Part shown: positions 28,600 through 36,624 of the stretch, in pieces
How the letters are laid out: each line of letters begins with the position of its first letter
Position numbering within the stretch: position 1 is the stretch's first letter
Assembly (NCBI GenBank): GCA_041397645.1
Contig: JAWKWE010000004.1
Span: 682,001-746,000 of the forward strand
DNA: 64,000 nt
Direction: 5' to 3'
Origin: Hyphomicrobiaceae bacterium
GTDB taxonomy: Bacteria; Pseudomonadota; Alphaproteobacteria; Rhizobiales; Hyphomicrobiaceae
Made by a program: the position numbers and the translations under genes
Notes under the pieces: model-generated
Database searches by the model: none
Told to the model about the DNA's origin: nothing
What the model saw: only the letters and a program-made list of their open reading frames with translations

Positions 28600-28817
28600 G
28601 CCGCACCTTCCTGACGATGCAGAACGAGGATCGCACGAAGAAGCGCGTTCGCGGCTTCGAGCTTTTCTGCGGCCGGCAATATCGTGCCGATGGCACCATT
28701 GCGCTCGCCTTTTCGGATGACGAGTGCGGCGGCGTAGGTGTGATGAGAGGCCCCGAGAATGATCTCGTCGAGAACGCTGAAAAGCTCGATAAGTGATTGG
28801 TGTGTCGTATTGCTCAT
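28596..28817 (-). CDS. hypothetical small helical protein
   Basis: The 73-residue protein (MSNTTHQSLIELFSVLDEI ... LRAILVLHRQEGAA) is predicted to be all helical and has no recognised domain. AGGA lies before its ATG, and the ATG overlaps the stop of the methyltransferase-like gene by 4 bases, so it belongs to the same transcript. A longer in-frame reading upstream is rejected on this basis. Confidence 0.65.
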   Translation of the reverse strand: MSNTTHQSLIELFSVLDEIILGASHHTYAAALVIRKGERNGAIGTILPAAEKLEAANALLRAILVLHRQEGAA

Positions 28818-29512
28818 GAAAATTTCCTTTTGTTGGCAATGTTGAACTGAAATGCGGTTGAGGGATTGCGGAACGCCGCGCCGGAGAGCCACCAGAATGT
28901 GGGGGCCCGTCGTGTCGAAGACGCGCATCCAAACGAGTGCTCCGGTGTCCAGACAGCCCAGACATAGCGGTGCTTTGTGAAGTGACGCGGTGCCGGCCCG
29001 TAGCGATCCTCGGGCCAGCAGACGATGTCATCGACCGCGTAGAGCCGCGCCGGCGGATGCTTGCACCACCACGGGGTTCGCCTGCGGTGGCAGAGCGATC
29101 CCATGTTGAGCAGCATGGCGACCTTGCCGCCTGTCTTGCGGGAGAACGCGAGCGCCTTCGCCACGAAGCGATCAGCGAGCCCCCAGCCATAAGGCGGATT
29201 GGTCACGATATGTCTGGCACGCGGGGTTTTGGCTTTGAGGAAGTCAACACCCGCTTCGCCGAAGCCGTAGGCATTCAGGTCCGTGGGCACCACGGCGTAG
29301 CCGTGGCGCGCAAGGATCTTCGCGATACGCCCGTCACCACAGGCGGGCTCCCAGATCGGACCGTCAAAGGCCTCGACCGAGAGAAGCGCACGCGTGGCTT
29401 CCGGCGGTGTCGGATAGAACTCGTTCGGTATCCGACGCGGTACAGCCTGTGTGCAGCTGGCAGAATTGCTTCTGGCGGCCCATCGAGGCGGGATGGCAAA
29501 GGAGGCACTCAT
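28814..29512 (-). CDS. N6-adenine methyltransferase-like protein (NPPY motif)
   Basis: The 232-residue protein has SAM-binding motif EPACGDGR (55-62), a PTDLNAYGFGEAGVDFL segment after the second strand, and catalytic TNPPYGWG (105-112), the arrangement of small class I DNA/RNA adenine methyltransferases. Such orphan enzymes are common on conjugative elements and may protect DNA from host restriction. The C-terminal 40 residues (from about RRAPTFWW) look less family-like. It is coupled by overlaps to both neighbours. Confidence 0.75.
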   Translation of the reverse strand: MSASFAIPPRWAARSNSASCTQAVPRRIPNEFYPTPPEATRALLSVEAFDGPIWEPACGDGRIAKILARHGYAVVPTDLNAYGFGEAGVDFLKAKTPRARHIVTNPPYGWGLADRFVAKALAFSRKTGGKVAMLLNMGSLCHRRRTPWWCKHPPARLYAVDDIVCWPEDRYGPAPRHFTKHRYVWAVWTPEHSFGCASSTRRAPTFWWLSGAAFRNPSTAFQFNIANKRKFS

Positions 29513-29838
29513 AGAAACTCCTCCCCGTCTGGCAGTTCACGGTCGAGAAGATCTATGATGTCGTCGGGCAGGTAGCAGCGCGGATCGTCGTAGCCGACGG
29601 TAACGCCTAGCGTGTCGTACCCGATCAGCTCCTTGCCATCACGCCGTATGGAGGTGATGACGGTGTTGTGGATGCCCCATTGCTGGGTCTCGACGTCATA
29701 GCCCGCTTGCCTGAGCACGGCCTCGACCTGGTAGGTCTCGACCTGGCCGTCGCCGTCGCCGAAGCCGAACTTGTCGAAGGCTTCCCGCCAGCTCCACTGG
29801 TAAAGTGCGCCGCAGTTTTCGCATGTCGTTACCGGCAT
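29509..29838 (-). CDS. hypothetical protein with CxxC
   Basis: The 109-residue acidic protein starts MPVTTCENCGALYQWSW, a CxxC knuckle that could bind zinc with ligands elsewhere. It continues with ITSIRRDGKELIGYDTLGVTVGYDDPRCYLPDDIIDLLDREL. I know no function. It overlaps the next gene by 4 bp and the previous by 10 bp. Confidence 0.7.
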   Translation of the reverse strand: MPVTTCENCGALYQWSWREAFDKFGFGDGDGQVETYQVEAVLRQAGYDVETQQWGIHNTVITSIRRDGKELIGYDTLGVTVGYDDPRCYLPDDIIDLLDRELPDGEEFL

Positions 29839-30038
29839 TCGTCCACCTCCTGCTGGAAGTGGTCACGCGCCCGATCCAGTGCCGCCTCGAAATCGAACTT
29901 TGCGAACACGGCCCAGTGCATCAGATCGCCTAAGAGATCGCCGAGCGCGTCTTCGAGGTCGCATCGCGTGGCCTCACGAAAGGTGGTGAGAGCGGCTTCC
30001 GCCCACACCGCGCGTTGAAGGTTGGTCACTTCGCTCAT
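29829..30038 (-). CDS. hypothetical small helical protein
   Basis: The 69-residue protein (MSEVTNLQRAVWAEAALTTF ... FDFEAALDRARDHFQQEVDECR) is predicted to be entirely helical, with a DLEDALGDLLGDLMHWA segment. No known function. Part of the overlapping train. Confidence 0.7.
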   Translation of the reverse strand: MSEVTNLQRAVWAEAALTTFREATRCDLEDALGDLLGDLMHWAVFAKFDFEAALDRARDHFQQEVDECR

Positions 30039-30214
30039 GACAGGCCCCCGATCGCGTAGGAGTCATCGAAGGTCTCGACCTGACGGTCGCGGATTTTCAG
30101 GAACGTCTCGCCGTCGAGATCGTAGAGGTCTTGCGCGCAGATGATCGCGTTTTCGACCAGGGCTTCGAAGGCATCGGCAGCAAGCGGCCGGCAGGGCAGG
30201 CGTGCGGGGGTCAT
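30035..30214 (-). CDS. very small hypothetical protein
   Basis: A 59-codon frame reads MTPARLPCRPLAADAFEALV, then ENAIICAQDLYDLDGETFLK and IRDRQVETFDDSYAIGGLS. It is acidic and compact. Its stop overlaps the ATG of the following gene by 3 bases, and its start overlaps the stop of the preceding one by 1 base (TAATG). The tight fit in the train is the main evidence that it is real. Confidence 0.6.
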   Translation of the reverse strand: MTPARLPCRPLAADAFEALVENAIICAQDLYDLDGETFLKIRDRQVETFDDSYAIGGLS

Positions 30215-30438
30215 TACGCACCCCCTTGGCTGTCAGCGCCGTTCTCGATGTCCTTGATCGCACGAACCACGATGCGGCCGTGCATCGGCATGCTGTCGAA
30301 CTTCAGGTTTGCGCCTTGCATGTCCTTGTGCATCCAGGCGGAACCGACGCGGTTCCATCGTGCTTTGTCGTCATCGCCGATCACCTGGTAGATGGCGTGC
30401 GTCGGCCGGTTCGTGTTGGATTTGGGCTCGGTACTCAT
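30214..30438 (-). CDS. hypothetical protein, paralogue of a nearby small gene
   Basis: The 74-residue protein (THAIYQVIGDDDKARWNRVGSAW, MHKDMQGANLKFDSMPMHGRIVVRAI) is a likely small beta-barrel. It shares the pattern HAIY-x(n)-W-x-x-x-G-x-AW-x-HKD-x-x-x-LKxDxxPxxGxIxxR with a gene 1.6 kb to the right on the opposite strand. It is the first gene of the seven-gene train, with a good AGGAG ribosome site. Function is unknown. Confidence 0.75.
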   Translation of the reverse strand: MSTEPKSNTNRPTHAIYQVIGDDDKARWNRVGSAWMHKDMQGANLKFDSMPMHGRIVVRAIKDIENGADSQGGA

Positions 30439-30886
30439 AACTTCACTCCTCGTGTTTCTCGATTTTCTGACCGAACACCGTTGTCCGGCCTTGATGGGGA
30501 CGAAGAAGCCGGACCCATAGGCGGACGGATCAAACGCCGCGCGCATGCGCGCCTGTGAACAGGGGCGGAGCTGCACAAACGAGCGTGTGAGCGAAGTGCG
30601 GAAGCGAGCCGCGTTGATACGGCTGACGGGTCCGGCTAGGCCCCGATCATCCATGGCCGACACCGGTCAGCTTCGGCGCACAGGACAGGAGAAATCCACG
30701 AGCGAAGGAGGGAATCGCACTGTTGCCAAGATCCCGGACCGATACCGCCCCGTTTGCGCGCTAGCCTGCATGAATGCCTACGCGGTGGCGCGGTTAACAA
30801 CGCACTAAGTCCGCTGCGACCCGCGTGAATGTCATGGCATCGGCGCGAGAGAGTCTGTTCGATGCAACTGCTTCAAGAGGGGCACG
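30439..30886. other. intergenic region without a supported gene
   Basis: The 448 bp lie between the divergent small-gene train and the Tat-protein genes. One rightward ORF of 87 codons crosses it but has no ribosome site and a random composition. Promoters for both directions should be here. I see no strong repeats. Confidence 0.4.
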
Positions 30887-31354
30887 ATGGATAAGCGACA
30901 CACATATCTGGACAGGCGGCAATTCGTGGGGACGTGCGCAGCAGCCGCGTGTCTCTCCCTGACGCCGCTCGCCCATGCGATGCCAATCGAGTCTCCGGAA
31001 ACGCTCAGCCCTGAATTACACGACCTCGCGGCCCAACTGGCGGTCCAGATCGAACGCCGCCAACGCCACGGCGAGCAATGCGGAAAACTGATGGCCCGCG
31101 TGAAAGCGCTGCCAAGGTGGAGTGACGCGTGGTGGGAAGAGCGGTTCAAGATTTCAAAGGAGACCGACGCGCTCTTCGACGCTGTCTTCGAGGCGGACGC
31201 ACTCATCGAGCGCATCCTGCCCATACGATCAATGAGACCCGCAGACGTGGCGTTCCAACGCAAAGCTCTCGCGCTCAAGGCCGAGCGACCGGTTGATGTC
31301 TGGACGACCTGCTACTGGGAGGAACGGAAGCGGATCGAGGCATTGCCTGTTTAA
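30887..31354 (+). CDS. hypothetical Tat-exported protein
   Basis: The 155-residue protein starts with a twin-arginine signal (DRRQFVGTCAAAACLSLTPLAHA), predicting export in folded form. The mature part is helical (LHDLAAQLAVQIERRQRHGEQCGKLM, in part) with many arginine, tryptophan and glutamate residues and two YWEER/WWEER elements. No known domain. A second Tat-type gene follows within 13 bp, so they form a pair. Confidence 0.7.
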   Translation: MDKRHTYLDRRQFVGTCAAAACLSLTPLAHAMPIESPETLSPELHDLAAQLAVQIERRQRHGEQCGKLMARVKALPRWSDAWWEERFKISKETDALFDAVFEADALIERILPIRSMRPADVAFQRKALALKAERPVDVWTTCYWEERKRIEALPV

Positions 31355-31367
31355 GGGGAGGGGGTTG

Positions 31368-31967
31368 ATGATTGATCGGCGTGGCATGTTACTGGCCCTG
31401 ACATCCGGCCTTGCGGTGATGAGCCTCGGCACGCCGAAGGCCCTGGCCATTGCAGCTTCAAAGACGATGGCCGCGATGCCGTCTCTCAGGGTTCTTCGCG
31501 CGGAATTATCGGCCGCCATGGACCACCGATGGGAGATGCAGAAGCCGCTGCTCTGGGTACGGCTCAACAGACCGGCACCAGCTACGGACGCGGAAATTGC
31601 CGCTTACAAGCAGGCCTACGCCGAGATGCTGGCAGCGGCCGAGCGGTTTATGGGCCGTCCTTCGGACAACAGGGACGATGTCCTTCTGAAATACGGCATG
31701 CTGGAAGAGCTTCTTTACGAGATACGCGGCGTCGAGAACCATGCGGTCATCCGGCGATTCAACATTTGGCTATACGGGATCGAGCAGGAAGAGCGCCGGC
31801 TGCAGGCCGGCATTCACTTCTGGTGGCGGGACGGCGCGACAGGCGGCCTACCGCTCATCGATGATCAGCCGGTGTGGTGGCGCGACGGCCGATGGGAGCC
31901 ACTTAGGCGGAGCGCGAGAGCAGGTAAGGATTTGAGATTTTCCATTCTTATGAAAAAGGACGCATAA
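31368..31967 (+). CDS. hypothetical Tat-exported protein
   Basis: The 199-residue protein has a Tat-like start (MIDRRGMLLALTSGLAVMSLG, cleavage near KALA). A helical mature domain with WEMQKPLLWVRL and IRRFNIWLYGIEQEERRLQAG follows. I chose the ATG preceded by GGGGAGGGGG, 25 codons inside the open frame. It is coupled to the preceding exported protein. The two share composition (helical, Trp/Arg/Glu-rich) but no clear alignment. Confidence 0.7.
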   Translation: MIDRRGMLLALTSGLAVMSLGTPKALAIAASKTMAAMPSLRVLRAELSAAMDHRWEMQKPLLWVRLNRPAPATDAEIAAYKQAYAEMLAAAERFMGRPSDNRDDVLLKYGMLEELLYEIRGVENHAVIRRFNIWLYGIEQEERRLQAGIHFWWRDGATGGLPLIDDQPVWWRDGRWEPLRRSARAGKDLRFSILMKKDA

Positions 31968-32027
31968 TGATGAATTGAATTGCGCGATCAGCAATGTATA
32001 AAATGATAGGGCGACATAGGAGGGGAT

Positions 32028-32300
32028 TTGCCCAAAGAGAAAACTGCACGCGATATTGAAACGAGACCGAATAAGAAGCCGTCCCATATAGCCTACTACA
32101 CGCGCCCTGGAAGTGGGCGTAACTTCTGGATGCCCTGCGGAGCCGCCTGGACGCACAAAGACGGCAAGGGCCTTCGCCTCAAGCTCGATGCGATTCCGAC
32201 CGGCGGTGTCATTGAGCTGCGCGTCAACGAACCTCTCGCAACAAATCCTGATCACGCGATCAATCGGTGGTGGGCCGAAGATGAAAGCGAGGGCGCTTGA
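32028..32300 (+). CDS. hypothetical protein, paralogue of the leftward 74-residue gene
   Basis: The 90-residue protein contains HIAYYTRPGSGRNFWMPCGAAW, HKDGKGLRLKLDAIPTGGVIEL, a small beta-sheet pattern matching the protein encoded at about 30.2-30.4 kb. It starts with TTG directly after AGGAGGGGA, a strong ribosome site that decides this unusual start. It overlaps the next gene by 4 bp. Confidence 0.7.
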   Translation: MPKEKTARDIETRPNKKPSHIAYYTRPGSGRNFWMPCGAAWTHKDGKGLRLKLDAIPTGGVIELRVNEPLATNPDHAINRWWAEDESEGA

Positions 32301-32656
32301 GCGTACCCACGTCCGCCATCGACATTGCCTTGGAACTCAACCTGCGCGCCGTCGTCACACGACTGGCACTGTTGGCCGTTCTTATTCCCGCAAGCATCGC
32401 GCTGCTGCATACGGGCGCGCAGGCCGCGCCTGACGACTGCTCGCCTGATACGGCGCGCGCTCTTCAACAAGCCCGAGACTCTCTTGGGAGCAATGATCCC
32501 GCAAATGATCGCGCGGCCCTGACCTGTCTGGTCGAGGCCGTCGCAACACTCGATTCCAGACTCTCACAACTGATGTCCGGTGAGATCCCGTTCGAAGGCC
32601 AGGCATGGCTTGAGAAGGGATGGGTCATTTCCAAACCTGCACCGGAGGCTGAATGA
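32297..32656 (+). CDS. hypothetical exported protein
   Basis: The 119-residue protein has an N-terminal hydrophobic segment (about 20-42) ending in HTGAQA, probably a signal peptide. A helical mature part follows with two cysteines (DDCSPDTARALQQA ... ALTCLVEAVATLDSRL), likely one disulfide. The start is TTG and overlaps the previous stop (TTGA). Its own stop overlaps the next ATG. It is therefore in one operon with the large surface protein. Confidence 0.65.
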   Translation: MSVPTSAIDIALELNLRAVVTRLALLAVLIPASIALLHTGAQAAPDDCSPDTARALQQARDSLGSNDPANDRAALTCLVEAVATLDSRLSQLMSGEIPFEGQAWLEKGWVISKPAPEAE

Positions 32657-35046
32657 ACTCCGGTACGGTGCATAGTATCCGGACGCTCGGGGCAGTTACC
32701 CACAAAGACACTTCGGGCGTCCGGACCCTGTGCATGACCGTGCTGGCAGGGCTACTCATATCAACCTGCCTTGCAACACCTGCCTCGGCCGATTGCCCCG
32801 CAGCGCCGCTTGCGAGTGCGGACGACATGGTCGTGAGCTTCATTGCATCACAGGGCGGCACGCAGGCGGCCCCGTCGACGCTATTCGCATCCTCGGTCAA
32901 GGAAGGGATGCTGGTTTATGATGACACCAACAATGCCCTGAAACTCTGCGACGGCACGAACTGGGTGGCGCTGCAGTCCGCAGCAACTATCGGCGCTGCT
33001 GCGGGCGGTACCGAGGGAGCCGTTCAGTTCCGTAGTAGCGCGGGAACACTTGCGGCGGATGACGCCAATCTTGTTTGGGACAACGAGAATAATCGTCTGG
33101 GCGTCGGGACAGCCGCCCCTCAATCTGCGCTCCATGTAGCGGGTGGCATCCAGCTCGCTAACGACGCCGCAACTTGCCCAGGTACGTCGAATGCGAAGAT
33201 CGGAACACTGCGTTTTGGATCGAACGCTCTTAGCGTTTGCCTGAGCGGAGGCTGGACCGCGCTCGGCACAGGGAGCGGCACGGTCACTGGTATCGGCGCG
33301 GTAAACCACATCGCGTATTGGACCGGCCCTAGCCATCTTGCCCACGACGCGAACCAGCTCGTATGGGACGCCAATAATAACAGGCTCGGCATAGGTACGA
33401 CGAACCCGGCAGCGAAGCTGCAGATCAGCTCGCTCGGAGCTGCGACTGACCTTATCCGATTTGAAACCGACCGGCCTTGGAAGTTCCGTAGCACTGGAAC
33501 CGGTGCGGATGCAGACCTTCAGCTCATGTCCGAAGTGGATAGCAAGAATTTTAGAATCGTTGCGAGCGACGGCGCGACCCGCGCCATGGAAATCCGAGCG
33601 ACCGTCACCGGGTCGAGCAACCGTGTCTCTCTCGTTCCTGATGGCGGCAACGTCGGAATCGGCACGACGACCCCACAAACAAGGCTTGACGTCAATGGCA
33701 GTCTCAGGATCGGCAACGACGCCGCGTCGTGCACAGCCTCGAAAGAAGGCGCGATCAAATACGTTTCCGGTGCTTCCCCTCCATACAAGTACTGCGATGG
33801 AACGAGTTGGACGGATTTTAGTCAGGTGGGGGGTGGGGGTGGAGACACTGCGCCCAATTCCTTTGCCTTTACGGACCTGACAGGTCAGACGTTCTCCGCA
33901 CTCACCTCATCGAACACAATCACACTTGCCGGGTTGGATAACCCGCCCGAATTGGGCGTCTACACGTCTATATCCGGCCAAGGTTCCCCGCAATTTCGCA
34001 TCAACGGCGGTACGTGGGTGACTAGCGGTTACGTCAATGACGGCGATACCGTCCAGCTGCGCCTGACTTCTTCGGGAAGTTCGCTTGCGACACATTCCGC
34101 TGTGCTCACTGTGGGAACGCTCTCCGGTACTTGGAGCGTTACCACCACAAGCCAGGACAATACGCCGAACGCCTTCGCGTTCACCGATCTGACCGGACAA
34201 GGCTTGGCGGCGACGAATTCATCCAACACGCTGACCATAAACGGCGTCGGGCCGGCTCCAGTATCGGTATCTGTGTCCGGGGCTGGCTCCCCGCAGATCA
34301 GCATCAATGGCGGCGCATGGGGCACTACCGGCTCAATCAGCAACGGGCAGACGTTGCGCGTGCGCCTAACGTCGGCCAGCACGTCCAGCACAGCAAGATC
34401 CGCAACGATCACTGTTGGGACGATCTCCGACAATTGGAGTGTGACGACCGCTACGGTGACTGCGGGTTCCCAGACATTCTCGTCAGCCGGGACTTTCACC
34501 TTTACCGTGCCGCATCACCAGACCCTGACCGTCAAAGTCTGGGGCGGTGGTGGCGGGGGCGCCGGCTGCAGCTCGTATAGCGAGGTCGCAGGTGGCAACG
34601 GTGGAAACTCCAGCTGGGCAACCTCCGTCTACGGGAACGGCGGCAAGAAGGCATCGGCAAGCGCGGGGGGAGCCGGCGGAACAGCTTCTGGCGGGACAAC
34701 AAACCAAACAGGCGGTACGGGCAGTACCTCCGGTAGCAATGGTGCAAAAGGCGGAAATGGTGCGAGCGGTGGCGCGGGCGGTGCTCAGCGCACGAGCAAT
34801 GGTGCAGGCCACAATGGGTCCGCCCCGGGCGGAGGCGGCGGCGGTGCACGCTTCGTAGCTAGAGGAAGCTGCAATGGCGATGGCGGCGGTGGCGGCGGAT
34901 ATGCCACGCGCACCTATGCAGCCGGTACCTACACCCAAGGTACAAGCGTCACGGTTGTCGTCGGCGCAAGCGGGTCCAGAGGGAACGGCAGCTCCTACAA
35001 AGGTGGCACTGGCGGCGTTGGCCGTGTGACGGTCAGCTGGAACTAG
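32653..35046 (+). CDS. tail-fibre-like, glycine-rich surface protein
   Basis: The 797-residue protein has a signal peptide near residues 28-46 (VLAGLLISTCLATPASA). Three phage-tail/adhesin-type motifs are present (NRLGVGTAAPQSALHV, NRLGIGTTNPAAKLQI, NVGIGTTTPQTRLDVNG), each heading a beta-rich unit. Next come two about 100-residue Ig-like repeats that both begin with PN(S/A)FAFTDLTGQ and contain GSPQ-x-x-INGG-x-W. The C-terminus (from about 600) is a glycine-rich domain with runs such as GGGGGGARFV and GDGGGGGGYATRTY and ends VGRVTVSWN. This is likely a secreted or surface-exposed fibre. The ATG overlaps the previous stop and has a GGAG site. A membrane enzyme gene is coupled at its end. Confidence 0.85.
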   Translation: MNSGTVHSIRTLGAVTHKDTSGVRTLCMTVLAGLLISTCLATPASADCPAAPLASADDMVVSFIASQGGTQAAPSTLFASSVKEGMLVYDDTNNALKLCDGTNWVALQSAATIGAAAGGTEGAVQFRSSAGTLAADDANLVWDNENNRLGVGTAAPQSALHVAGGIQLANDAATCPGTSNAKIGTLRFGSNALSVCLSGGWTALGTGSGTVTGIGAVNHIAYWTGPSHLAHDANQLVWDANNNRLGIGTTNPAAKLQISSLGAATDLIRFETDRPWKFRSTGTGADADLQLMSEVDSKNFRIVASDGATRAMEIRATVTGSSNRVSLVPDGGNVGIGTTTPQTRLDVNGSLRIGNDAASCTASKEGAIKYVSGASPPYKYCDGTSWTDFSQVGGGGGDTAPNSFAFTDLTGQTFSALTSSNTITLAGLDNPPELGVYTSISGQGSPQFRINGGTWVTSGYVNDGDTVQLRLTSSGSSLATHSAVLTVGTLSGTWSVTTTSQDNTPNAFAFTDLTGQGLAATNSSNTLTINGVGPAPVSVSVSGAGSPQISINGGAWGTTGSISNGQTLRVRLTSASTSSTARSATITVGTISDNWSVTTATVTAGSQTFSSAGTFTFTVPHHQTLTVKVWGGGGGGAGCSSYSEVAGGNGGNSSWATSVYGNGGKKASASAGGAGGTASGGTTNQTGGTGSTSGSNGAKGGNGASGGAGGAQRTSNGAGHNGSAPGGGGGGARFVARGSCNGDGGGGGGYATRTYAAGTYTQGTSVTVVVGASGSRGNGSSYKGGTGGVGRVTVSWN

Positions 35047-36590
35047 TGGACAACAGATTGCGCTCAACGACCATCCTCGCCCTGGCGGTCGGATTCTGGG
35101 CGCTCGCTGGCCAGTTTATCGTCAATCGTATCATCTTCTTTTACGTCGCAAATTCTGAATACGCGGCCGCATCGATCATTGCATTGCATCTGACGGGCTT
35201 CTGGCTCGGCGCTACGTTGTCGCGGCGCTATATGCCGGCGCTCAGCTCCCTGCTCGCAGCGACTTTTGGTTTGACAGCCATCGCAGAGCTACTCACCTGG
35301 CGGTTTGGCGTGATTGTTCTCGGTCTCCCTGCGACCGTTGCTACCGCAGTGCTGTTCGGCGTTGGGCTCGCCGGCTTAAGTGGCGCAATCGTTGTCAGGT
35401 TGATGCACGTTACTGACCCCGGCCGAAGCCAGCAGGTGCTGATAGCAGATACGGCAGGTTCCGTGGTTGGTGCGATTGCCGGTGGGTTTTGGTTTTTACC
35501 GACGCTCGGCATTCAGGCGAGCTTTCTGGTCTTGCTCGGTATTCAAAGCGTTATGTGGCTCACTAATACGCTAACCCCGCCCTGGTCACGACAAGCCATG
35601 CTTCCCGCTGTGACGATCTCTCTCGTCGTGCTTGGGCTATTGATGCTGCCTGTGGCCACATCGATTACATCTCGCGTGCTCGCTGTCGAAGGCATGCCCG
35701 TGGAGGCAAAGCACGGCCAGAGCGACCAGATCCTTTACAGCGAGCGGTCCCCCTTTGGGCTTGTTTCCGTAATTCAGTCCGGTGAGAATCGACAGCTCAA
35801 CATTGACGGCCGCGCACTCTGCATAACTGGTCCTCAATGGAGCAACCGCCTTGCGGTCGATCCTTCTGCCTGGGCGGTCGGGGAATGGCCAGCCCGACGT
35901 GCAGGACAAGCGAGTGACGCACACTTGGCGAACATCGGCCTCGGGTGCGGTATGACCATGGCCGCGATGCTGGAGAATGCGCTGCCGGACGCCACACTCG
36001 ATGTCATAGAGATAAATCCGGCCATACTTACCGCACAGCAGCTATTCGATGACGCTCTTCCGCGCAACCAATCTGATCCGCGAGTGCGACTGCTTGCACG
36101 AGATGGATTCCGTCACTTCGCAGAATATGCAGGTCCTCGGTATGACGTCGTTGCCATCGATGTCGCATGGATGCAGAACATGAACGCCACGCACCTGTTT
36201 TCATGGGAGATGTATCGAAACATCCGTCGCCACTTGAAACCAGAGGGCATTCTCGGTGTGTGGATTGAAGAGTCGACCCCGTTCTCGCCAACGTCCGTCA
36301 TCATTTTCAGGACACTCAAGGATGTGTTCCCAAACGTCGTTGCCGACGTAACGAAAGGTGCGATCGTGATGTACGCATCGCCCTCGAAAACGGATTTGGT
36401 CAACGATCTCGATGCGCTGAGCGCAACCGCAACGGATTGGCTGGAGGATGCCTCTGCTCTTGCGCCCGTCAACAAGATCGACGACCTTGCAATGAACCGG
36501 ACGAAGTTTGTCGTTTGGGGCGACAGCACGTGGGAGCGCCTAAGGGACAAGTATGCCGCATTGCGACGAGCTGCCTGGACAGATGAATGA
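35046..36590 (+). CDS. membrane protein with spermidine-synthase-like domain
   Basis: The 514-residue protein has about seven to eight membrane helices in residues 1-205. A soluble SAM-dependent domain follows, with NIGLGCGMTMAAMLENALPDATLDVIEINPAIL (motif I and the acidic residue after strand 2, cited in part) and YDVVAIDVAWMQNMNATHLFS. This is the layout of membrane-fused spermine/spermidine synthase homologues, whose substrates are mostly unknown. The GTG start shares one base with the stop of the fibre gene (TAGTG), so translation is coupled. A role in modifying or exporting the fibre is possible but only inferred. Confidence 0.8.
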   Translation: MDNRLRSTTILALAVGFWALAGQFIVNRIIFFYVANSEYAAASIIALHLTGFWLGATLSRRYMPALSSLLAATFGLTAIAELLTWRFGVIVLGLPATVATAVLFGVGLAGLSGAIVVRLMHVTDPGRSQQVLIADTAGSVVGAIAGGFWFLPTLGIQASFLVLLGIQSVMWLTNTLTPPWSRQAMLPAVTISLVVLGLLMLPVATSITSRVLAVEGMPVEAKHGQSDQILYSERSPFGLVSVIQSGENRQLNIDGRALCITGPQWSNRLAVDPSAWAVGEWPARRAGQASDAHLANIGLGCGMTMAAMLENALPDATLDVIEINPAILTAQQLFDDALPRNQSDPRVRLLARDGFRHFAEYAGPRYDVVAIDVAWMQNMNATHLFSWEMYRNIRRHLKPEGILGVWIEESTPFSPTSVIIFRTLKDVFPNVVADVTKGAIVMYASPSKTDLVNDLDALSATATDWLEDASALAPVNKIDDLAMNRTKFVVWGDSTWERLRDKYAALRRAAWTDE

Positions 36591-36624
36591 AGGCTCCGAC
36601 CCAAGAGCGGGACGCGAAGCTGAT

